In this document: in pieces, positions 63,201 to 64,000 of the stretch | Layout of the letters: each line of letters begins with the position of its first letter | Position numbering within the stretch: position 1 is the first letter of the stretch | Origin: Myoxocephalus aenaeus | Taxonomy: Eukaryota > Chordata > Actinopteri > Perciformes > Cottidae | Assembly (NCBI GenBank): GCA_038501785.1 | Contig: JBAMJR010000194.1 | Coordinates: forward strand, 303,501-367,500 | Reading direction: 5' to 3' | Length of the DNA stretch: 64,000 bases | Notes under the pieces: model-generated | Told to the model about the DNA's origin: nothing | The model's input: the letters and a program-made list of their open reading frames with translations, nothing else | The model's database searches: none | Position numbers and translations under genes: made by a program

Positions 63201-63239
63201 TTGTGTGGTCGCCACTGTCTGAAACTCACAAATGATCAG
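22241..63239 (+). CDS. EFCAB6: EFCAB6 (DJBP), multi-EF-hand protein, exons 1-24 as read; 3' partial
   Basis: Exons: 22241-22385, 23628-23818, 27587-27690, 27829-27889, 43759-43895, 45673-45791, 47899-47996, 48385-48533, 48696-48785, 50565-50652, 52326-52541, 52718-52798, 53010-53170, 53821-53958, 54341-54554, 55537-55651, 56447-56571, 58376-58605, 58691-58754, 58840-58958, 59054-59224, gap, 62071-62271, 62351-62545, 63021-63239. Phases match at every junction except the gap. The protein is a chain of paired EF-hand-like modules (helix, about 12-residue loop, helix, then a motif like WKxFLxxF), in the same order as human EFCAB6 of about 1,500 residues. Family knowledge: it binds DJ-1 and modulates the androgen receptor, and it is found inside axonemal doublet microtubules. 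Most loops lack the calcium ligands. The C-terminal exons lie beyond the window. Neighbour SULT4A1 supports the identification by synteny. Confidence 0.92.
22568..23523 (-). mobile_element. Tc1-like transposon relic
   Basis: The minus strand encodes PPQSPDLNPIEHLWDVVERE, the C-terminal DDE-domain block of Tc1/mariner transposases, preceded by SSHEHDNEFTGLQ. The outer ends carry TGCCACTTTAT/ATAAAGTGGCA in inverted orientation, which suits terminal inverted repeats. Internal stops, deletions and a TA tract (22692-22730) show that it is dead. Confidence 0.75.
22692..22730 (+). repeat. (AT)n microsatellite
   Basis: 39 bp of TA dinucleotide inside the Tc1-like relic. Confidence 0.95.
23628..23818 (+). 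CDS. EFCAB6: EFCAB6 exon 2, first EF-hand module
   Basis: Acceptor ccctcag, phase 1 to 0. It encodes HPGQQLTLEQVEPLIHGRLA, then a helix, the loop DPGGTGLVSREE and the helix FRRVLKSLLSV, ending LNQ. The donor CAG|gttcaa is weak, and a dispersed repeat begins a few bases downstream. The loop has Asp at 1 and Glu at 12 but Gly at 3. Confidence 0.88.
23821..23935 (+). repeat. dispersed repeat, copy 2, next to EFCAB6 exon 2
   Basis: Same ordered words as copy 1 (AAATCACAAATTA, TTTGCCTCAGAGGGCTTTAC, GACATCCTCTGTCCC). It begins within a few bases of the exon 2 donor. Confidence 0.75.
24575..24645 (+). repeat. dispersed repeat family B, 3' fragment (copy D)
   Basis: Contains TAGCCCAGAACGGACAAA and CACTAGATACATCCTACACC, which match the middle and end of the copy at 32558-32845. 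Confidence 0.5.
25641..25676 (+). repeat. C-run followed by (CA)n
   Basis: A run of about 16 C merging into CA dinucleotides. Confidence 0.9.
26510..26585 (+). repeat. alternating purine-pyrimidine repeat
   Basis: Interspersed GCACGCACGCACACATGCAG-like units, a mixed CA/CG/TG alternating tract able in principle to adopt Z-DNA. Confidence 0.75.
27010..27064 (+). repeat. (GT)n microsatellite
   Basis: 55 bp of GT dinucleotide in EFCAB6 intron 2. Confidence 0.96.
27141..27173 (+). repeat. (GT)n microsatellite
   Basis: 33 bp of GT dinucleotide, 77 bp after the previous tract. Confidence 0.95.
27496..27540 (-). mobile_element. Rex1 3'-tail fragment, antisense
   Basis: CAGAATCAGAACTGTTTATT followed by GCACGCACACAAGGGA matches the antisense 3' end of the Rex1 copy at 14494. 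It ends about 45 bp before the EFCAB6 exon 3 acceptor. Confidence 0.6.
27587..27690 (+). CDS. EFCAB6: EFCAB6 exon 3
   Basis: Acceptor gctgcag, donor GAGAG|gtaccg, phase 0 to 2. It encodes VCERGGAAVDYMEFLRRFGR and then ATAARSACSSRGSE. The VDYMEFLRRFG part is the second half-module of the first EF pair, like YLAFLSRFGG in mammals. It is very GC-rich compared with its flanks. Confidence 0.88.
27829..27889 (+). CDS. EFCAB6: EFCAB6 exon 4
   Basis: Acceptor cctctcag, donor AAG|gtgagg, phase 2 to 0. It completes an Arg codon and encodes SGPQNTSMSLSEMQRLLKDK. This is a short linker before the second EF module, and it is supported mainly by phase agreement with exons 3 and 5. Confidence 0.8.
28341..28378 (+). 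repeat. (TG)n microsatellite
   Basis: 38 bp of TG dinucleotide in EFCAB6 intron 4. Confidence 0.96.
30394..30462 (+). repeat. (ATCA)n microsatellite
   Basis: About 17 ATCA tetranucleotides. Confidence 0.96.
30515..31199 (+). repeat. dispersed repeat family B, copy with internal minisatellite
   Basis: It starts with TGTAGGATTTAGTGGGCTCT and ATTGGCAGAAATG and has AATGAGCTCCTCCCATCTCC, GCCCAGAGCGGACAAACCGA and TCTAGAGAGACGGTCACG in the order seen at 32558-32845. Instead of one CTTTATGTCACCTGAAGGCC block it has about twelve. Confidence 0.8.
30749..31199 (+). repeat. 37-bp minisatellite, about 12 units
   Basis: Tandem units with the core ACGCTTTATGTCACCTGAAG plus GCCACCGTAG and a variable GGGCTGAC/TTCTGAC/AGCTGAC junction. 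The variants alternate in the 5' half (AGGGCT, AGAGCT, AGGGCT, AGAGCT), which suggests duplication of two-unit blocks. Confidence 0.95.
31852..31934 (+). repeat. (CA)n microsatellite
   Basis: 83 bp of CA dinucleotide. Confidence 0.97.
32218..32350 (+). repeat. dispersed repeat fragment
   Basis: The ACTACTTGGTTAGGTTTGG, AAAAGATCATAGTTTGGGTT and GGTCTCCTGGGTGAAAGTCC blocks recur in part at 10525-10560 and 2785-2860, so this is a common fish repeat. The family is unknown to me. Confidence 0.55.
32558..32845 (+). repeat. dispersed repeat family B, copy C
   Basis: The most complete simple copy. It runs from TTAAAGGAACAGTGTGTAGG through GGCAGAAATGGAAA, TCGCCTGAAGGCCACCGTAG and AACACTAGATGGCACTACAT to CTACACACTGCTCCTCT. 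Confidence 0.8.
35296..37905 (+). mobile_element. Rex3 LINE (RTE clade), internally deleted and frameshifted
   Basis: The endonuclease start LGTWNVTSLAGKEPELVQEV is followed after about 40 residues by a jump to TDHHLVVSWIRW, so most of the endonuclease is gone. The RT runs at 36301-37430 with FRPGRGTVDQ, FVDLEKAFDRVPR, GVGLRQGCPLSLVLF and FADD (37123-37134). A deletion with frame change near 37424 separates it from the C-terminal part at 37424-37879, which has MSFLRRVAGLSLRDRVRSSD and RPRGRPRTRWRDYISRL. The bases match the remembered Rex3 PCR primer sites (TGGCAGACCGGGGTGG and CAGGGCTGCCCTTTATCAC). The 3' end is an AATGGATGGATGG tail. It is dead as an autonomous element. Confidence 0.9.
38489..40212 (+). 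mobile_element. L2/Maui-like LINE copy, degenerate
   Basis: The endonuclease remnant LLIYRPPKPNPSFLPEI is at 38489 onward. The linker region includes YSSLINKNPDNSKQLFSTIN, and the RT part has FQSGFRSAHSTETALLRVTN, LLDLTAAFDTVDHTILLERL, CYADDTQLYIK (YADD at 39780-39791) and LNSSKTEALLVG. These lie in three different frames, so at least two frameshifts are present. A 31-bp palindrome interrupts it at 38853-38924. The 3' end is missing. Confidence 0.85.
38853..38924. repeat. 31-bp perfect inverted repeat with 10-nt loop
   Basis: Arms 38853-38883 and 38894-38924 are exact reverse complements around the loop GTTGTGGCTT. The arm contains TTTTTTCCACCATAAACCAT. Confidence 0.97.
41392..41421 (+). repeat. 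30-nt C homopolymer
   Basis: An uninterrupted run of C as given; the exact length of such a run is often uncertain in assemblies. Confidence 0.9.
43494..43521 (+). repeat. (TCC)n microsatellite
   Basis: About nine TCC units in a pyrimidine-rich stretch, 240 bp before EFCAB6 exon 5. Confidence 0.92.
43759..43895 (+). CDS. EFCAB6: EFCAB6 exon 5, second EF-hand module
   Basis: Acceptor cccgcag, donor CAGAG|gtgggg, phase 0 to 2. It encodes IGGNLRTMIRVFSLFDCNRE, with the loop DCNREGHIQRRE and then FRRILDSYCVQLTDKEFQ. This is one of the best preserved calcium-loop candidates (Asp1, Asn3, Glu5, Gly6, Ile8, Glu12). Confidence 0.93.
43961..44226 (+). repeat. 19-bp minisatellite, 14 units
   Basis: Tandem CAAAGGCCCATACACACCG units (19 bp) with a few variants (ACTCATACAC, ATACACCCCG). 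The array is open in several frames on both strands because 19 is not a multiple of 3, so frames such as HTAKAHTHRKG are artefacts. Confidence 0.96.
45439..45511 (+). repeat. (CA)n microsatellite
   Basis: 73 bp of CA dinucleotide. Confidence 0.97.
45673..45791 (+). CDS. EFCAB6: EFCAB6 exon 6
   Basis: Acceptor cccccag, donor CTAG|gtatgg, phase 2 to 1. It encodes LWNHYSPNNTSTISYQLFLD and continues KLGFGDSHDFKIASVCTKL. It is the second half of the second EF pair, ending in the family-typical FLDKLGF. Confidence 0.92.
46375..46562 (-). repeat. LTR-like direct repeat, left copy
   Basis: 188 bp matching 47444-47644 almost base for base, with one fewer 13-bp internal unit. Confidence 0.9.
47073..47426 (-). 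pseudogene. gag-like reading frame remnant
   Basis: The minus-strand frame opens at the ATG at 47426 with MDPAVDSASLSLSLSILRDQ and continues through IQRSVMGFDNFRAKVARLGL into Pro/Ser-rich sequence before the frame is lost. The position just inside the LTR-like repeat is the only reason for the gag label; no zinc knuckle or capsid motif was seen. Confidence 0.35.
47444..47644 (-). repeat. LTR-like direct repeat, right copy
   Basis: 201 bp matching 46375-46562, with one additional AACAACAAGCAGG-type unit. Confidence 0.9.
47899..47996 (+). CDS. EFCAB6: EFCAB6 exon 7, basic linker
   Basis: Acceptor ttttacag, donor GAG|gtacag, phase 1 to 0. It encodes VSSRGTTPVPQRKQRPASLS and then PHRKLQPLFHDE. 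This is a low-complexity basic/Pro/Ser linker with no EF motif, called from phase and position. Confidence 0.8.
47997..48384 (+). other. EFCAB6 intron 7
   Basis: 388 bp. The part at 48110-48240 looks unique, with ATGCAAA, CTAATTAAAA and GTTAATCA words typical of conserved non-coding elements; no repeat seen. Confidence 0.6.
48385..48533 (+). CDS. EFCAB6: EFCAB6 exon 8, third EF-hand module
   Basis: Acceptor catcag, donor AGCTG|gtaggg, phase 0 to 2. It encodes NSTPVWRALQAFDTSRSGLV, then KQDVLRAVLSSF and FPMNPHSFQKL. The loop DTSRSGLVKQDV lacks the Glu at position 12, so calcium binding is unlikely. Confidence 0.92.
48696..48785 (+). CDS. EFCAB6: EFCAB6 exon 9
   Basis: Acceptor tttgcag, donor GACAG|gtcggt, phase 2 to 2. 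It encodes YGVKATGPVRWKHFLGHFVR and then EGDTHLHTD. RWKHFLGHF is the conserved tail of each EF pair in this protein. Confidence 0.9.
48786..50564 (+). other. EFCAB6 intron 9
   Basis: 1.8 kb without a gene; the only element recognised is the ATT/AGT trinucleotide tract at 50255-50359. Confidence 0.7.
50255..50359 (+). repeat. (ATT)n / (AGT)n trinucleotide tract
   Basis: About 18 ATT units followed by mixed AGT/ATT units. Confidence 0.95.
50565..50652 (+). CDS. EFCAB6: EFCAB6 exon 10
   Basis: Acceptor tcctcag, donor GAG|gtaggg, phase 2 to 0. It encodes ALEHAEEEDKLHLQDLYPRL and then KDISHLLGE. It is an acidic helix leading into the fourth module. Confidence 0.85.
51206..51234 (+). repeat. (GT)n microsatellite
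   Basis: 29 bp of GT dinucleotide. Confidence 0.95.
51958..52170 (-). repeat. dispersed repeat family C, inverted copy, starting with (TG)n
   Basis: A TG tract (51958-52010) leads into CATATCTTGATAACCGTCCA and ATCAGATCTACTTCACACTT, which is the reverse complement of the 55279-55390 part of the copy at 55100-55390. Confidence 0.75.
52326..52541 (+). CDS. EFCAB6: EFCAB6 exon 11, fourth EF-hand module
   Basis: Acceptor tttccag, donor GAT|gtgaga, 72 codons in phase 0. It encodes KKAGRITRGDLRYSLERPGG and RITELLNALDPGHTGVIQLA, then a Pro/Ala-rich tail ending AEPKD. The loop DPGHTGVIQLAG has lost its ligands at positions 3 and 12. Confidence 0.9.
52587..52658 (+). repeat. (TG)n microsatellite
   Basis: 72 bp of TG dinucleotide with one TA interruption, 59 bp before EFCAB6 exon 12. 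Confidence 0.96.
52718..52798 (+). CDS. EFCAB6: EFCAB6 exon 12, linker
   Basis: Acceptor cccccag, donor AGA|gtgagt, 27 codons in phase 0. It encodes EEQRTPDERQTTRCADELSL and then ASASRRR. It is a charged linker without an EF motif, supported by phase and good splice sites. Confidence 0.78.
52933..52997 (+). repeat. (TG)n microsatellite at EFCAB6 exon 13 acceptor
   Basis: 65 bp of TG dinucleotide ending 12 bp before the first base of exon 13. Confidence 0.96.
53010..53170 (+). CDS. EFCAB6: EFCAB6 exon 13, fifth EF-hand module
   Basis: Acceptor ctttattag, donor AACAA|gtgaga, phase 0 to 2. It encodes MEDLPLDKLSEQLSSVLAAL, the loop DPQHTGYVTGEE, and LKKVLSCCGPPVSDSHFN. A (TG)n tract ends 12 bp before the exon, in the place where a polypyrimidine tract is expected. 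Confidence 0.92.
53171..53820 (+). other. EFCAB6 intron 13
   Basis: 650 bp; no repeat, RNA gene or other element recognised. Confidence 0.7.
53821..53958 (+). CDS. EFCAB6: EFCAB6 exon 14
   Basis: Acceptor gtgtttcag, donor GAGAG|gtgagc, phase 2 to 2. It encodes LCESSSSRPGSSSKVHYAGF and LRNLGVLLTDETHTPSFQEQ. It is the second half of the fifth pair (VHYAGFLRNLGV). Confidence 0.9.
53959..54340 (+). other. EFCAB6 intron 14
   Basis: 382 bp; nothing recognised apart from competing AG dinucleotides near its 3' end. Confidence 0.7.
54341..54554 (+). CDS. EFCAB6: EFCAB6 exon 15, sixth module
   Basis: Acceptor gccctacag, donor ACG|gtgagt, phase 2 to 0. It encodes PHTTPQPTSQSVRGQRPPSV, then ILDIVFQRMRSSLERHHSSL and LRAVGHGSDGPLSESDVRT. 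This acceptor was preferred over the AGs at 54276 and 54303 because only it keeps the frame. The EF loop is degenerate. Confidence 0.88.
54555..55536 (+). other. EFCAB6 intron 15
   Basis: 982 bp; contains the dispersed repeat at 55100-55390, otherwise AT-rich. Confidence 0.7.
55100..55390 (+). repeat. dispersed repeat family C, direct copy
   Basis: Contains AAATTGCACCAAATTTGACA, GAAGTAGATCGGATGAGCGC and AGAGATATGCAAAGGACACA, ending in AGACACACATACAGACATTC and TATAGATAGAT. It is an inverted partner of 51958-52170 and a familiar abundant fish repeat. Confidence 0.75.
55537..55651 (+). CDS. EFCAB6: EFCAB6 exon 16
   Basis: Acceptor tcctcag, donor GAGG|gtgaga, phase 0 to 1. It encodes ILEDSWVILDDKNFHKFTEQ and LGFRAGRVERSAFLLKYE. 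It completes the sixth EF pair. Confidence 0.92.
55652..56446 (+). other. EFCAB6 intron 16
   Basis: 795 bp of unique-looking AT-rich sequence. 55860-56400 carries several TAATTA-like and GATTATAAAT words, which is suggestive of a conserved non-coding element; no repeat seen. Confidence 0.6.
56447..56571 (+). CDS. EFCAB6: EFCAB6 exon 17
   Basis: Acceptor ttctgtag, donor GGG|gtgagg, phase 1 to 0. It encodes AAARGRRQRCEGRGEKDEVD and then QLASAEQCLAGMKTRINTIH. The basic first half is linker; ASAEQCLAGMKTRI begins the seventh module, like TAEECLKLFPRRL in mammals. Confidence 0.9.
56572..58375 (+). other. EFCAB6 intron 17
   Basis: 1.8 kb with a GATA tetranucleotide tract (57197-57247) and a dispersed-repeat fragment at 57585-57690. 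A 235-codon minus-strand frame here is judged spurious. Confidence 0.7.
57197..57247 (+). repeat. (GATA)n microsatellite
   Basis: About 12 GATA tetranucleotides. Confidence 0.96.
58376..58605 (+). CDS. EFCAB6: EFCAB6 exon 18, seventh EF-hand module
   Basis: Acceptor ccaccag, donor TGCAT|gtgagt, phase 0 to 2. It encodes DNLTAFRLMDRKRKGVVDCQ, then DFEALYSSLGFFCSEAEYQR and NLNYAEFVDVVE. Basic residues replace the acidic ligands in the loop DRKRKGVVDCQD. Confidence 0.93.
58691..58754 (+). CDS. EFCAB6: EFCAB6 exon 19
   Basis: Acceptor ctccttag, donor AAA|gtcagc, phase 2 to 0. It encodes QEQLHELLACEARYRWADMS and K. It is short, but both phases and its RWADMSK match to RWSDLSK in mammals support it. 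Confidence 0.88.
58840..58958 (+). CDS. EFCAB6: EFCAB6 exon 20, eighth EF-hand module
   Basis: Acceptor cacttcag, donor TCGAG|gtaaga, phase 0 to 2. It encodes VLCQFDADGQGCIHKKSLRG and LLFTYALPMRSNEFDQLWS. The loop DADGQGCIHKKS keeps Asp1, Asp3, Gly6 and Ile8 but has Ser at 12. Confidence 0.93.
59054..59224 (+). CDS. EFCAB6: EFCAB6 exon 21
   Basis: Acceptor ttgacag, donor TCGA|gtaagc, phase 2 to 2. It encodes YDPDGRGHVAACDFLEKLGF and then SHEGELRARSQKLNQAVVQQ, ending ASLECIE. The loop DPDGRGHVAACD has Asp at position 12. The exon that should follow was not found. Confidence 0.9.
59404..59701 (+). repeat. dispersed repeat with internal tandem duplications
   Basis: It begins GTTAGGGTGACCAGACGTCC, followed by a 20-bp TCCTCTTTTTCCCGGACATG unit repeated about four times. 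Then come two direct 74-bp copies (59554-59627 and 59628-59701). The opening matches a widely distributed vertebrate DNA-transposon-derived sequence. Confidence 0.75.
60607..60800 (-). mobile_element. Rex3 3'-end fragment, antisense
   Basis: The minus-strand translation ERLGIPQNERVSVAGEREAW followed by VGLLDLLPPRPDPG equals the C-terminal end of the Rex3 at 37424-37879. The fragment ends with the reverse complement of the GGATG tail. Confidence 0.88.
62071..62271 (+). CDS. EFCAB6: EFCAB6 exon 22
   Basis: Donor AAG|gtgaag. It encodes VSMDDNKRLAYMHFLSAFDR and, after a linker, DSLSPDVALARLRELVAAS and LFK. The acceptor is uncertain: ctcgag at 62070 fits the homologous boundary, but attcag at 62040 would add ten in-frame codons. 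Both start in phase 0, which disagrees with the phase-2 end of exon 21. Confidence 0.82.
62351..62545 (+). CDS. EFCAB6: EFCAB6 exon 23, tenth EF-hand module
   Basis: Acceptor cctgcag, donor CTG|gtaaga, 65 codons in phase 0. It encodes AFVAFDQSGTGAVNALEFRQ, VLQNFCARLSDKQYRHMLTK and TVDWKDFLNKF. The loop DQSGTGAVNALE (Asp1, Ser3, Thr5, Gly6, Glu12) is a near-canonical calcium site. Confidence 0.94.
62546..63020 (+). other. EFCAB6 intron between exons 23 and 24
   Basis: 475 bp. The part at 62760-62940 resembles common fish dispersed sequence by composition, but I cannot name it; otherwise nothing seen. Confidence 0.6.
63021..63239 (+). CDS. EFCAB6: EFCAB6 exon 24, eleventh EF-hand module (last exon in window)
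   Basis: Acceptor cttgtcag, donor CAG|gtaaag, 73 codons in phase 0. It encodes TTERCLSKTGSTIPTKTSEV, HLQRIQEAVSGHLYDITRDL and MDLDPSSSTTISKEQFRQLC, ending LTNDQ. The next exon (FDxLW in mammals) is not before 64000. A TA repeat starts 14 bp after the donor. Confidence 0.92.
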
Positions 63240-63250
63240 GTAAAGCCAGA

Positions 63251-63252
<2 letters not shown>

Positions 63253-63312
<60 letters not shown>
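63253..63312 (+). repeat. (TA)n microsatellite
   Basis: 60 bp of TA dinucleotide beginning 14 bp after the EFCAB6 exon 24 donor. Confidence 0.96.
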
Positions 63313-63315
<3 letters not shown>

Positions 63316-63671
63316 TATACCTGCTGTACTTATATTCCAGTGCATTTACATTCAAAGAGGAGAGATTCAAGAGAACAAGCACATTTCTAACAACTCTCCT
63401 GGTGCTTTCAAGCTGAAATACGCGCTGGCATCAGTCCATGGTTACAAATGAGGAGAGGAGTCTGAGTTTCAGTGCATTTGCCAGTTCCATTTTTTTCAGT
63501 CCGATATGTTTTCTTTAATTATTCTAATCAAAATCTAATTTATCTTTTCTGGTAATTATTGACTGAGAAAGTTAGGCATCTGTAAAGCCAATTTACTGCG
63601 CTGCGTGTAACTCTCTTTGGGGTTCCAGTCCCCTCCAGTGCAGATGATTATTCTCTCACCGTAGACCTGTT

Positions 63672-63725
<54 letters not shown>

Positions 63726-63749
63726 TGTCTGTCTGTCTGTCTGTCTGTC
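63672..63749 (+). repeat. (GT)n-(CTGT)n compound microsatellite
   Basis: About 52 bp of GT followed by six CTGT units. Confidence 0.96.
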
Positions 63750-64000
63750 AATGGCATCTCCTATAATTCATGATCTGTCAACCTAATATTTTGTTTGTGC
63801 TCATTTACGAATGAATGCTTTTTTCTTTGCAATTGGGGCTCCACATATTTACACTTTGCAACAAAGGATCTTGTCTTTATTGAGCACCAAGAGAAACATT
63901 TTCAACTTGGGGAAAACGCTGCGCTTGTTAATGTCACTTTTACCCAGCCGTCCTATTACAATTGAGGAGAGGCGGGACAAATACCACAAAGACTAACCGA

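Larger units (their letters stand above)
63240..64000 (+). other. EFCAB6 intron 24 (5' part)
   Basis: Opens with a TA microsatellite and contains a GT/CTGT compound microsatellite (63672-63749). No further exon was found before the window ends. Confidence 0.7.

Overview
This window is vertebrate nuclear DNA, almost certainly from a ray-finned fish and probably a percomorph teleost. The evidence is split genes with GT-AG introns, long CA/GT microsatellites, and teleost-type transposable elements (Rex1, Rex3 and L2/Maui-like LINEs, Tc1-like and hAT-like DNA elements). There is no bacterial or phage architecture: no operons, no CRISPR, no plasmid or integron features.

Two host genes lie head-to-tail on the + strand. 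The first is SULT4A1, the orphan brain sulfotransferase-like protein. Six coding exons lie at 3483-17081, and exon 1 (about 57 residues) must lie upstream of the window. The second is EFCAB6 (DJBP), a long multi-EF-hand protein. Twenty-four coding exons were read at 22241-63239, about 1,143 codons, and its last exons lie beyond base 64000. From memory, the same two genes are neighbours in the same relative orientation on human chromosome 22q13, so this is conserved synteny. All internal exon phases join correctly except between exons 21 and 22 of EFCAB6, where one exon appears to be missing or too diverged to recognise.

Layout: 1-3482 is SULT4A1 intron 1, with a SINE-like element and dispersed repeats. 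3483-8000 holds SULT4A1 exons 2-6. 7983-16968 is a 9-kb intron with a 200-bp duplicated block, a TIR element (MITE) and an antisense Rex1 LINE. 16969-17081 is the last SULT4A1 exon. 17082-22240 is intergenic, with a hAT-like element and a 23-bp minisatellite. 22241-27889 holds EFCAB6 exons 1-4, with a Tc1-like relic. 27890-43758 is a 15.9-kb EFCAB6 intron holding a 37-bp minisatellite, a damaged Rex3, a damaged L2-like LINE with a hairpin, and a 30-nt C run. 43759-63239 holds EFCAB6 exons 5-24, with an LTR-element remnant at 46375-47644. 63240-64000 is intron.

The two proteins have no known shared pathway. SULT4A1 is a cytosolic, neuronal sulfotransferase-family protein without an established substrate. 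EFCAB6 is known as a DJ-1-binding protein and as an axonemal doublet-microtubule component. I found no evidence of a previously undescribed genetic system. The points most worth checking are the splicing context and missing exon of EFCAB6, a minisatellite that grew inside a dispersed repeat, a 31-bp perfect hairpin inside a LINE copy, and a compact LTR-flanked element.
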